Source: Larus michahellis
Lineage: Eukaryota > Chordata > Aves > Charadriiformes > Laridae
Length of the DNA: 64,000 nt
Assembly (NCBI RefSeq): GCF_964199755.1
Contig: NC_133903.1
Span: 315,001 to 379,000 of the forward strand
Reading direction: 5' to 3'
The notes under the pieces are model-generated. The model made no database searches, was not told the DNA's origin, and was given only the letters and a program-made list of their open reading frames with translations. The position numbers and the translations under genes were made by a program. How positions within the stretch are numbered: the first letter of the stretch is position 1; every line of letters begins with the position of its first letter. Shown here piece after piece: positions 52,721 to 64,000 of this stretch.

Positions 52721-55364
52721 GTGTCACCGCGATGCTTTAAACAGGCTGCTCTTTTGGCTCATCTGAGTTAACGCAGTTGTAACCACTAGGAATTTCTGAA
52801 ACCGATTTGCCTTCTGTGAGTCACAAACACCTGTGCTTTAACCTATTCGACACAAAAGCTGACTGTTCAGAAGAGAGGGGATGCTCATGCGTGATTTCAT
52901 TGTAGTACAATTAAAGAGCACATCTTCTGGGAAAGGAAGTGTGGTACCTCAACTTGTAATTGAACCTATTTCGTAAACAAGGTACAGGACCAGATGCACC
53001 AGTTAGTGTAAAGAGTTGTGTCAGATCCTGTGTATTATAATTAGTCATTTCGTTAGAGGCCTGTTTGCGCATTGTTAAAGGGGTTTTGTTAAAGAAATTT
53101 CAAATTCTTACTTTCAAATTTCTGAAGCTGAGGGGTCCTTTTTTTATTTTATTTGTGTGTAGGAAGGAGTTGAGTCAAATACAATTTCAGAAATGACTGT
53201 GTTTGCTGGTAATGTTAGTGTGAGGCACGTTTATTCTTGGTGCTCGTGGAATTTGAGGGAAAGGAGAGTCTCCCAGTTCTCCCTCCAAAGACGTGCGCAG
53301 GGGGCTTAAGGACGAAATTGAGATGAAATGTCTAGCTCTCCAAAAGCCCTGATACCTACTACATAAGTCACTTCATTAAGTATATTTGTGAAAGCTTGAA
53401 CATGCACTTCTTTAAAAAAATATGTGACACTTGTCAATAGCATACTTACTGTAATGACTACTACACAGCAACATCAAACCTATTGTTAAAAATAAACATT
53501 TAAAATGGGCATCTTTTCTGTTGACCTTATTCTTCATTATAGGTTTCTCAGAAAAAGTTTGTGAAACCAAACTTGTTACCATAAATCACAATTTCATCAC
53601 CTGAAAATAGAAATGTCTCTACATCTGTAGTTCTGTGAAAAATAAACTGGAAAATACACATCACAATCATTCTCAAGCATCTAAAAATTCAGTCATATTC
53701 TTACAGATAAATTTGCTTTAGAAAAAAAACCAACTTGGTTCAAGTTGTTTGTCAGCCTGATTTTTTTTTTTTTTTCTTCCCCGTAAAGAGAAGTTACCTA
53801 CTCTTTGCATATTGTTTCATATTTGAGCATCTTAAATATATATACGAAAATGCATCCACATTTTATTTGCTCTTCCAGAGTTCATTTTCTGTGTTGGAGG
53901 TTGGAAAACCTGCTGTCCATCCTCTGCCTTAGCCAGAATAGACACTTCTCCAGCCCTTGCCTGATCTGGGGCTTTTCCCTGGCCCTCGCCCGGTGGCGAG
54001 AACGTTTCCATCCTCCCTCGCTGCAGCCTGTCCAGCCGCCCTCGAAACCACAGGAAGGCTGGAAACAGCCTTGGGTTTTATTTCCTGTCTTGCATGGTCT
54101 TTTTTTTATGAGGAGTTCAGAGAGCTGCTCACAGATGTGCGTATCAAGCTTAACTAGCAAATATTCAAACTAAGTATTTTGATGGATATTTGAAAATCGC
54201 GTTTAGGATAAAATTGTTAATATGCAGAGGAGCAGAGGGTGGACTATTGACAAAAAGCAGGTTGCAAAGCTCTGGAGTCAGTGTGCGTAGTAAGACTGAA
54301 ACTTGAACCTGAAGTATCTCCAAATTAATGGCTGACAGCTTCCTTCAAATAGATATAAAGATGAATAAAGGCTCAGTTAAAAACAGATACAGAATCACAG
54401 ATACCTGGGAGAAGTATTCTTGTATCAGCTTATAGAATCAAATCTAGTCAAGGACCATAAAGGTAGTAGTTAATGTGCTTTAAAAGGTAGAGTTTCCCTG
54501 GAGCTAGCTATTTTAATGGGATAGTTTATACCAAACATGCTTAAGTTAATTGCTAGATAGATGGAAAAAGTCAGCATCTTAAAAAAATGTTGGCTGAAGA
54601 TCTGTTTGATATATTAAAGGACTCTATATTCTTGGGCTGAATCTCTGTTACTTGGATGTACTTAAATGCTGTACATGTGTTACTTGCTAGAGTTTATTTA
54701 CATGGAGCCTTTATTCTATGAAAATGTTTAAACTATTAAAAGGTGTTTTGACTGTTTTATGGTTTCTGTTCATATCTCGTTAGTTTATTAGGTGAAAGTA
54801 TTGCTTCCATGGCTTGTTAACAATTAACATCTAAAAATACAAGGACAAAACTTGGTATTTGTTTCGAAGTAAATATTCATGTAAGTGCATGCTGCATTTG
54901 ACATTCACAGCGATGGCATACGCAGGGACATGAATTGAGTCACTTCATTCCTACGCAGCCCATAATTTTAAAACTATGTAGCTAGCAGGAAAGATGTAAA
55001 ATGTATGTAATTACTTTGAACTCTACTCCAAGATTAGTGTTTGCAATAGCAGATTTTCATATTGAGTCTGTGCACTAGTTCAGAAGGGATTCTTTTAAAT
55101 TTTTGTCTACCTGTTCCATTGATTTTTAAGCACTGACTATATTTAGAAATGTCACTGACTTCTTAATATTTTGCATCTATTTAGTTTTGTGCTCAGTGTC
55201 TTATAACTCAGTAAAATGTTTTTAATTAAAAAAAAAAAGGAGGTAAGAAGGGGGAAATTTTCATCTAAGAATCCATTTCAACACCTCTGAAACAAGCAAA
55301 ACTCCCATGTCATTTTAATTTGGAAAATTGTTCTACCAACTGTTGTAATTTTTTGTAACTCCAG
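52721..55364 (+). other. Probable MFSD13B 5' intron or promoter-proximal flank
   Basis: AT-rich sequence between the CpG island and the first recognised MFSD13B exon. It has a poly(T) run at about 53760-53775. An untranslated first exon in the island would make this an intron, but I cannot place its donor. Confidence 0.4.
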
Positions 55365-55542
55365 GAAGAAGAGAGTTTTCTCGTGGAAGATGAAGTTTGT
55401 TTTGGGAATTCATCCTAATGCGCTGGCATATTCCATGACTACGTTAGGTGCTGGAATGATGAACAGTATCTTTAATTTCTACTACGTCAAGCTTTTCCTA
55501 AACCGATACAAAATTTCAGAAGTAGCATTTCATCAAGCACAG
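55365..55542 (+). CDS. MFSD13B: MFSD13B first recognised exon (residues 1-51)
   Basis: Acceptor TAACTCCAG| at 55364, 25 nt of apparent 5'UTR, then ATG at 55390. It encodes MKFVLGIHPNALAYSMTTLG and ends YKISEVAFHQAQ. Donor CAG|GTATTG, phase 0. A 9-bp hairpin sits 45 bases past the donor. Confidence 0.85.
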
Positions 55543-58500
55543 GTATTGTACAATCGAATATTTTTGATCACCATGTTGTGCTATGATAATAGCACATCGT
55601 GCTATTACAATGTGTCTGTGCTATCACAACAGAGTCTTTTTTTTTTTTACTTACGAATTAATTTTAGATGCATTGCAAATAGTTATACGGTAAATTCATT
55701 TTACATTTAGTTAATCCATAAGCAATTGACGGTACACATAAAGCACATTGTTTACGGTCTTCAGACTAAAAATCTCCAGACTTCTAGTTGCTGGAAAGAT
55801 TTTTGCCTGTGATAGACTGAAGTAATGTTCTAAACTAATCTCACACCTCAGCTCCATAGGTAAATTTGACATTAGTGCTTTCCTATGGACTGCTAAAGTA
55901 CTTAAATACTGCCTTTAATCTGCAAGTTGTTATCCACATGAGCAACTCTTGTCATAAATGGTCTCCTGAAAGTAAAGGGCCGGCTCACGTTTTGAATTAT
56001 TTGCTGTGAGAGAAGTACCTGGGCTCTGCAAGATGAAAGCCCAGATAGATTTGAAGGAGTGAAGTCTTAGAGATGGGTGTTTATTTCATGTGTAGTTGGG
56101 CACCTGCCTACTTATTCATCTTGTTTTTCAAAATTACTGCAAACCTCTAAATACCTTTAAGAATTTGGTCTGGAGTCTGTTTTGACCCGAGAAGCTTTCA
56201 TCTTTCTTTATTCTTTGAATAGAGATTTATTTTAAGTAAATATGGTATGTGTTGCTTCTGTGTCTGTATAACCACCGCAGGAAACTCACGTTAATGATAA
56301 ATTCTGTTGTGTTTCTTGTTTGTCGCAGGTTGTATTTATGATATGGAATGCCATTAATGATCCTCTTTTTGGGTATATTCAAGATAACTCCAAATTTGCG
56401 TGCTGCTCACGACGCCAGTTTTCAATTTTATATGGAGCTCCTTTATATGCGTTAGCCTTTTTGCTTCCTTGGTTTCCTTGGAAACATTATGATGAAGGTG
56501 ACTGGCTAAGTGGTCTGCACCTCATTGTTGCGTTATGTGCTTTTGATGGTTTGCTTACATTTGTGCTTCTCGCGCAGTGTGCGCTCTTTGCAGAAATTTC
56601 AACAAGACATGAAAGCAGGCTTCAGCTGATTAAATATAACCAAGTAGCAACATTAATCGGATCAACGAGCATTCTCTTTTGCGGTCTCATATCAGATAAT
56701 ATGGAAAATTTTGCCTATTTTCAGGCTTTCGCTGTTTTGGTCGCAGCATTAGCAACAGCTTGTATGTGTTACACGGGCAAATACAGTACTAGCCAATATG
56801 AGCAGAGAGAAGTTTGCACAGAGAGTTCTAATCTGGAAAGCAGCGATGGAGCTCTCTCCTGGTCTTCTGTGATTTCACTGACCAAGCAGATTATGACACA
56901 GAAAAACTTTTTATTTTTCGTAACGATGAACTTCTTCCAAGTCTTCCACTTAGCTTTCTGCAACAATTTTATGATGATCTTTGCGGATAATCTTATTCCT
57001 AAGGATGTCCTTTCTTCCTCAATAAGAAGTGTCATGTATGGAGCAAGCTTTATTTGTCCTCAGGTAGGCAGTTACACATTTCAAAATATGAAAACATGGT
57101 GGTTTACTAGTTTTCATTACTTTAAGGTACCCATTTACGCTGTTTGTTGAAAAAATGCTGCATCCAGCATAAACCATTGGCCATGCTGAGAAACAAATGT
57201 AGCTCACCGGTGGTCTAAAAGCAGAAAGTACCTCTAGATCAAGCTGACCAACCGAAGAGTAGGGTAGGGAGAAAGGACAAGCAGGGAGGCTAGCAGAGTA
57301 TCTGCTTACAGGAGTGTGATATGTGAGTGAATGTTTTATATCCTGCAGGGTTTATAATACCTACGTATAAAGGTATGAGAAACATGGTCAAGATAAAAAG
57401 TTTCTAAAAACAAAATCTGTAAAATTCTGAATTCTTTTCTCTCTTTTTTTGATTTGTAATACACAATGAGAAAATAATCTCTTCTTCAGGAAGTTTCTCA
57501 GATAAACTGCACAAAACACCGGAAAAATGATTAGGTATTTAAAGCATGATTGAAATACGTGGTATCTCAGTCATGGGAATCAAACCAAACTCTAACTAGC
57601 TGCTTTTGGAGAATAATCCGTGCCTGTTCTGTTGTTTGCTGTCTTGGTCAGCTGCATTTCCTAGGGAGAGAGATGCTTTTGAGGCCCCAGTCAGGCATGG
57701 GGGCATGAGTAATGAACTGGAAAAGAAAAGGGAAAGAGAATCCAAACAAGTAATGTATGAGAACAAGAAAAGCAGCAAAAATATGCCCCACAGAATGTAA
57801 ACGTACTTGTCTGCAGCGAATAAAAAAATTATCCTGTTCATTCCTTTCTAATTCTTTCACTGGATCTTTTAGAATTTTTACTGTGTTTACTTGTTAGATT
57901 GATCAAAACCCGAGTATCCTGATTTTCATCATAGGTGCTGATGATGTTCAGAATTTCTGAAAATCAGGCTGTTATGTTCATTAAGTTGTAGTGTTTTCAG
58001 TGAGTAGAATCTAAAAGAAGATACATCAAAGTGCAACTCAAATTCACAGCTCAATTTTAGTTACCGTTTTGGCTTTTGTATATATAACATACAAATCCTA
58101 AAAATACCTTCTCTGTTCCATAACTCCTAAATATCTATAATTTCAAATTTTATCGTTACCACAGGTTTAATAAGGTTTTTTTTCTGTAACTCAAAACAGT
58201 TAGCTGATGAACTTTGGGAATAAATCAGAAACTGCAGAAGTTAGGAAAGCTTAAATAATTTTATACTCAATGTATAGCAATCACTACTGTTGATAAAATC
58301 AGCGTGACAGCGTGAAACGAACAATCTTTCAGAAAATGCATCTCTCTCTGCTCCCCAGATACTCTTTGTCTAGAAGGTCACCGAATGCAGAGAGTTTGCT
58401 GTGACCTTATTTTTCTCAGATTTTGTCCTTTTGAGCTCAAGATATAATAAGAGAATTTGCTGATGGCAATGTCCTGAACTTCGCTTACTGGAAAAGCACC

Positions 58501-61500
58501 CAACCCATGTGAAATAAAGCCCCTTCTTGTGAACTGTGCTTCAGTGGCTTGGACTAAACTGGAATTCGGCTCCTCTCTTAGGTTCCTTTTAGTAGTGGGT
58601 GTGAAGAGTAAAACCTGCCTACAAGGGAGACCTTGTTGCTGAAGCACAGGCAAACAAATTTAAATTTGCATCATTAAGTTAGCATTTTTCTTAGAAATAT
58701 GCAGTCTTGGAAACATGCAGGTAATAAGGAATTTTCTAAATCATAAGTACTTCCTGAGACGGGGTTATTTCTCAATTATAGGGAGAGAAGGTCATGGTGT
58801 TTAGAATAATGTGCGTTACGCAATACCTTACCATTTCTGCAAATGCCTGAAACCAGCCCGCAGGAGGAGTATCTCTAAGTTTCTTACAATCAGATTTTTT
58901 TCTTATAACAACTTTCCAGGTTTGTTTTACCTCCCTGATCATTGGTTTAAGTAGGAAACTTCAGCTTCTTTAAAGTGACCTTTGCCACAGTAATCTTCGT
59001 CTGACTGTACCATCCTGGTTTTATTCGTTATGTTAAAGTATTTAAATATGGGAACAAATGCACAAGGAGAATTCTTTCCTGTTCTTCATCCAAATATTAC
59101 ACTGCTCATCTTTGTAACACAGAAGGAGAAAATATGTATCTGTGTAGAGTTTGTGGGTATTTTTTGTGGCAGTGATGAGGACCACATACATGTAGATGGT
59201 CACATAGGCTCATATAATAAAAAGAACACAATGCATTACAAAATTTCCTATTTAAAGTGGAAAGTGAGGAACAAGACAGAAGAGCTTACTTTTCGTTCAC
59301 ACTGTAACCACCACTTAATACCATTGTTGTGAGTTTGCCTGTCAATAGCCTCTTGCGTGGACTACTGCTTGCTAAGACTGGCGGAATTAAAGTGCAGCCA
59401 TACGCGTTGTTCACTGCCACCTGCCTTTCCCGACTTGGGAGTAATCTCTCTGTCTTGCTTAGATCAGCTGTCTTAGCGAGCTTGCTTTATCAGCTTCAAA
59501 GTCATGCTTATTTTCTGTAAATGTTAGTGAAAATAGTAATATCAATGAAAAAAAAATTGAAGATATTTTTGGTCAGCAGTTAAAATGGCTAGATGGTTGT
59601 TTTACAGTTAGCATACTGCAAACGTAATTCTTTAGGGGATATCAAACATAAAGATCATGAGCATTAAATGATAGGAAATGTGGGAAACGGTATTTTTTCT
59701 CAGGATAAAGTTGTTCTCAGCTTTGAGTAAAAGGAGGCCATTCTTGCCTGGTAGGGTAGCATAGAATGAGCCAGTAGATAGTTCTTTTTGTTCTATTCCT
59801 ATTTTTTTTTTTATTTGGATTGAACTTTTTATACAGGGTTGTGTCTTTGGTTTGTTGTTTCGTTGGTTTTTTTGGCTTTAATGGGTAGTAATAATTTGTG
59901 TCTGGTTTGTGCTTTATAGCTCTCCTAATGCTGAGATATTGTACTATATCATACATGTGTGTATATATTACCTTTCCAGTGCCTTGTTCTTCTCAGTCAT
60001 GCTTCGTTGAAGAAGTTTGGTTATTACAGAATCATCCTGTTTTCCTTTTACTTCGAAGGAGTAGCTGCTGCTGTCATGTTTCTTCTAGGGCCAGAACACT
60101 ATTATCTGTTGGCATTTTATCTCACAACAAACATGTAAGTGAATACACTTCCCTATTCGTGGATACGGCTTAAGTAATTCTGATAGAGTGGACACTTGCT
60201 TTTAATAGCATGAAGATTTTGCTGCTGCTTTTTTGGTTTTCTTTTTGTTCTGTTTCACTTGTCAGGGAAGCTGAAACTCAAGTTACACTTCATTTTATTC
60301 TACTTCAGCTTTTAATTTCTGCTTAAAACCAAAACAAAAAAGCCTTAAAAATGAACAGTATTTAAGGTTTGTAGCCACATGCCTCCAGCCACGTGTCTGC
60401 TTTAACATGAGCTTCCAGAGAAGCAGAACCTTTTCTCATCCACGCAGGCACAGAAGATCTCAGTGGAGAAAATCTTCAGAGGCTGTTTGCGAGGAAAGCT
60501 CAGGCCTTGTTTTGTGTGTCATGAACACTTGCGTGTTGCACTGCAAAACAAACACCAATATCTCATGGGCCTGCCAGGTAACAAGTACTGAGTCGCTTTT
60601 TCACTGGCACTGGGTAACTATGATGCCAAAAGTAGTAGTTCCACAGAAGTGTATTACAATACATGGAAAACCTTTTTTAAAAATAAAGAGCTGTTTATTT
60701 CAGAATATTGTAACAGCAATTTGGTTTTATTTCTTCATTTTCTGTTTCGTTTTTTTCTTTCTGCATGTTCTTTCCTACCCTCCTTTTCTTCATTTTCTTT
60801 TTTTCCCCCGTTTTCATTCTTATTTTCAGTATTTCTGCCATGGACTACTATAATACTGAATTGTGTGAACAATAAATTGAATTTCATTACCTGCATACTT
60901 TAAATGATGAAGATATATTTTGATTTCCCCAGGAAAAAATTCTAAGGTACCTAAAGACTGTATGTTTAAAGTGCTAGTTGTTCAAAGCCTCTTGTAAGTA
61001 AAAGCTAATCATACCCAAAATTTAATAAGACATAGAAATCCTAATATCCGAGTGTATAGTTTCAGTTAGCAGTTTGTTAAAAGTCGGCTTTGTGTGTGTG
61101 TGTTTAAATGCATATATATATAATGTAAATACATATAAAGGAATGCCTATAAAATCTTTTTACTACTCTAATTCACCCACTTTGAAGTGTGTCTTCCATG
61201 CGTTCTTTCCAGTAATGCTCATGTCCTTTTCAGATTTCAAGAGGAAATTTTCAGTTTCTCTTTCTTCTAAGGTGTTTCTTTTCTCCATGTCATTTTAAAT
61301 GACATTTACTGATAATCTCAAGCAAGAATGTATGACCTTTTGCACCAGTGTCCAGGAAAAAAAGCAAAAATCCCCATCTTTTAGGTTTGCATATTGATTT
61401 CTAATTCTCAATTAAGAACAGATCTAATAATGCTTTCAGAACTGCTGTTTAAACAGATAAATCAGCATATTTTAGAGAAGGTCTCAGCTTTGTGTGTTTG

Positions 61501-62818
61501 CGGAAATGTCAGTGTTGGGGTGTATGTGTTAGAACGTCAGTTATGATTTCATTATGGAAGTGTATATAAGAACTATGAACATCTTCAATATTTTGTCTTT
61601 CTTTAGGGTAATTGTACAAGCTTCATTTAGTTTGTTCAATTTGCCTCTGGCAGATATTGTTGATGCAGATTTAATAAAGCACAAGCGGAGGTATGTCAGT
61701 CTTAACTGTTTTTCTTTAAATACGCTATTTGCTGTGCTACTTTTTCGTAAGTTAGATTATGTCCAAGTAAAGACAGTAAGTGATCTTGGATCCTTGACAC
61801 AGAAGTACTTTTTGTAAGAGCAATTTAGCATAAGATAAGAACTTGAATAAAGTTTCCTGTGGTTACTTCAGCAGAGAAATTTAAACAGATTATCAAGTCA
61901 TTTCTAGTTTTAATTATACTATAGTATAAGCCAAGGTTTTTGTGCCTTTATTTTTGTTAGCTTTAGTTGAATTATTTTGTAACCATATGCATCTATTGTC
62001 GCTTAGCGAATTTTCTGAATAAGGCCTTTCTAACATGGAAAAAGCGTTTAGAAGGCTTTGCCCATGCTACTTAAGAGTGCAAATTCCAAAGTCTAACTGG
62101 TTGCTTTTATCTCTCTGAAATAAAAATTGATAAAAAGAGCTTTGACGTAGCATATTACAATTCATGGATCTTTTGGATTTTATCAAAGTGCAGATAACTT
62201 CCTGTTGGTTCCATCAATGTTTATATAAGGGCAGATTCAATCCTGGTCACTGAATTAAAGGACTTGCCCCTCAAAGGTGGGAGCTGTTGCTTTCATGAAG
62301 AAAAATAAAAGCCTCCTTTTCTGGCCTCATGCATGTAAAGTCTTACGTTTTATTTAATTCTCCATGCACTGTTCAGTCTAACTTAACTTCAGTAATTACT
62401 TAATGTGTGCAAAATTGAACTTGAGTGGAAGTCATTTCAGAAGTGGGGCCAAGCTGTTTATACACCCCAGAGGTTTATTACCTTTCAGTTAAAAAAAGAA
62501 AGTTAAATTTCATTAGGATAGCTCATCTGTTTGCGCTAATGTGTGAACCATAAAGCTAAGTATCATGCTAATTAGTATTTGCATATTAACATGATTTTTA
62601 AAATTACTATTGCAATTAATATACTAATAAGTTTGTGTTGTGCATCCGTTTGTTTTTTCCCCTCAATATTTTAGATCACCACTTTCTTCTATGGTTTTTG
62701 GTACCAATGCTTTATTTACCAAGCCTGCCCAATCTTTGGCTCCAATGCTTGTGGTTACAATACTAAATCAATTTGGATATGAGAACCTGAATAATGAAGA
62801 TGCTCAACCTGGTCCCAG
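55365..62818 (+). CDS. MFSD13B: MFSD13B, TMEM180-like MFS membrane protein (3'-partial)
   Basis: A multi-pass membrane protein of the MFSD13 group (MFSD13A = TMEM180), a major facilitator-like family with unknown substrate. Five exons are recognised, with coding parts 55390-55542, 56329-57063, 59980-60134, 61607-61690 and 62675-62818. They join in frame for 423 residues plus two bases. Family signatures include VVFMIWNAINDPLFGYIQD, NFFQVFHLAFCNNFMMIFAD, LADIVDADLIKHKRR and VFGTNALFTKPAQSLAPML. Several hydrophobic stretches are evident, such as LYALAFLLPWFPW and IVALCAFDGLLTFVLLAQCA. MFSD13A is about 517 residues, so the C-terminal part lies past 64000. The ATG at 55390 has A at -3; the frame stays open upstream to the acceptor, so an earlier start in another exon is possible. 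Position beside CDR2 favours MFSD13B over MFSD13A. Confidence 0.88.
55587..55607. repeat. Short perfect hairpin after MFSD13B donor
   Basis: TAATAGCAC, a 3-base loop ATC, then GTGCTATTA. Related TGTGCTAT copies flank it on both sides. Confidence 0.7.
56329..57063 (+). CDS. MFSD13B: MFSD13B large exon (residues 52-296)
   Basis: 735 nt, phase 0 at both ends. It opens VVFMIWNAINDPLFGYIQDN, the most family-specific motif, and carries several membrane spans and a hydrophilic loop (about residues 200-220). It ends SVMYGASFICPQ. Acceptor TTGTCGCAG|, donor CAG|GTAGGC. Confidence 0.93.
57064..59979 (+). other. MFSD13B: MFSD13B intron after the large exon
   Basis: A 2.9-kb AT-rich intron without recognised features. 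Confidence 0.5.
59980..60134 (+). CDS. MFSD13B: MFSD13B exon (residues 297-348)
   Basis: It encodes CLVLLSHASLKKFGYYRIIL, FSFYFEGVAAAVMFLLGPEH and YYLLAFYLTTN, two likely membrane spans. Acceptor CCTTTCCAG|, donor ACAT|GTAAGT. Confidence 0.9.
61607..61690 (+). CDS. MFSD13B: MFSD13B exon (residues 348-376)
   Basis: It encodes VIVQASFSLFNLPLADIVDA then DLIKHKR. Acceptor TTCTTTAG|, donor GGAG|GTATGT. It aligns with the TDLVDEDLVLNHRK region of MFSD13A as I recall it. Confidence 0.9.
62675..62818 (+). CDS. MFSD13B: MFSD13B exon (residues 376-424), last in window
   Basis: It encodes SPLSSMVFGTNALFTKPAQS, LAPMLVVTILNQFGYENLNN and EDAQPGP. Acceptor ATATTTTAG|, donor CCCAG|GTGAGT, so at least one more coding exon follows. 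Confidence 0.92.
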
Positions 62819-64000
62819 GTGAGTTCAAAAGGGATACTTTAAGTCATAGAAATTCACATGAAATAATCCTGTCATCTAAAAACCAAATTAATCTGCAATT
62901 AGTTTGCATCAACTGCACTTCAAAAATATGAGTGCTTTAAAAATATTTTCCAGTTGTTTTTTGTCTGCATAGAAATAGAAATGTTTTCTTTTTTTTTTTT
63001 AAAGAATAAGTTGGTGATTAAACAATACATGTGAGGATATCGACCTAATTTTTAAAAACAAAGGATACATTTCAGTAGTTGACCGTCTCCTGTTCTATTG
63101 CAAAAAAAAAACAAACCCAAAAACGTTTGAGATCACCTAATACCTCTTACTAAGATATGTTGTCCTGGCTTCTGTAAACCTTATCTCATAAACCTACTTC
63201 CTTAGATACATAATCCTAATAGGGTTGCATTAAAGATAGAGTTTTGTTTGAGAGAAAGCAGTATAATCACCGGGGGGAGGGAATTTGCCTCAAGTAGGAG
63301 TATAATTTTGGCTTTGATACTACTTAACCATTCTGATGCTAATGATCTCGTTGCAGTCCCTGGGGACCGTAATACACAGCATAAAGCTGTGGTTGCTAGT
63401 TAGCAATTGGAAATGCATGGGCTTTTGTAAAAACAAATTAACAGGGAGTCGGTACGCTGAAAGGGTCATAGGCTGTTTGTTTATGACCAACAATAGGAAG
63501 TGGCAACGTAAGGAATAACTGCAGTCAGGACTAAAAGGCAAAATCAGTCCTGATTAGGATTTGCGTGAGAGAACAACATGGATATCCTGAGTACTACATA
63601 GCTCTTCTAAATTTTGAGTAGAAACCTTAAAAAATACATAGAAGACAAGCGTACGTGAACTTTTGTGGAGAAAGCTCTTGAAGGAGAAATGCCTGGTTGT
63701 GTGTCACCTAAGGCTAGGAGAACATTTCCCATTTGAGGAACTTCCTAAAAAAATGTATGAGGAAAAGCATGACATAAAAAGACAACAGGTGGTCTTCGGG
63801 AAAGCATCCTGACACAAACAGAGAAGGCTTAAGTTTGAGGCTATGTGTGAGAACAGTTAATTTTATTTTAATGCATTCTGTAGATAGCCAGCCAGTGAGG
63901 TGATGTGAAGAGGTCATGAACCTCATTATAATGTCAAATAAGATGAGTGATTTTTGCAGAAGAGCAGTAGGTTGAACTGGATGTGGATATGAGAGGGCTG
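62819..64000 (+). other. MFSD13B: MFSD13B intron, runs off the window
   Basis: No further coding exon of the family is recognised up to the right edge. The terminal coding exon must lie outside the window, unless the annotated donor is not used. Confidence 0.5.

Noticed and set aside
54380-54430. CAGAATCACAGA and ATAGAATC pieces as another CR1 tail (similar pieces near 44885)
   Set aside because: Only a few bases of tail-like sequence without any CR1 body next to it.
60407-60853. A 148-codon plus-strand open frame inside MFSD13B
   Set aside because: It lies in an intron, its C-terminal part is a Phe-rich translation of T-rich DNA, and no family is recognised.

Overview
This is a vertebrate nuclear window, almost certainly from a bird. 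It has intron-exon genes with GT-AG introns, CpG-island promoters, two truncated CR1 LINE 3' ends carrying the CATAGAAT-type tail, and a solo LTR of a type common in bird genomes. The species cannot be named from the sequence. All gene names below come from recognising translated exons; no database search was run.

Layout. (1) 1-4944: gene-free flank with a CR1 fragment at about 2925-3195. (2) 4945-5026: an intact tRNA-Leu(AAG) gene with A box, B box and T-run terminator. (3) About 5040-35400, plus strand: POLR3E, encoding RNA polymerase III subunit RPC5. A CpG-island exon 1 is followed by 20 coding exons that join in frame into a 702-residue protein. Its introns hold a solo LTR, a CR1 tail, microsatellites and a possible antisense SINE remnant. 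(4) About 36530-51750, minus strand: CDR2, five coding exons, 457 residues, tail-to-tail with POLR3E. (5) About 51000-52720: a large CpG island over the CDR2 start, with three CCAAT boxes and a CHR-like motif. (6) 55365 to the right edge, plus strand: five coding exons of an MFSD13-family (TMEM180-like) membrane protein, best called MFSD13B. Its last exon or exons lie beyond 64000.

The order POLR3E-CDR2-MFSD13B matches what I recall of human 16p12.2, where EEF2K precedes POLR3E. I see no EEF2K coding exon here.

The most interesting points are: a Pol III-transcribed tRNA gene about 200 bp before the first splice donor of a Pol III subunit gene; a 21-bp tandem duplication that copies the POLR3E exon 3 splice donor and offers a 7-residue in-frame alternative; a CCAAT/CHR arrangement at the CDR2 promoter that resembles G2/M cell-cycle promoters; an apparently intact MFSD13B, which I recall as a pseudogene in humans; and a perfect antisense B box inside a POLR3E intron, recalling the antisense MIR SINE reported in mouse Polr3e. 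I found no wholly new gene system.
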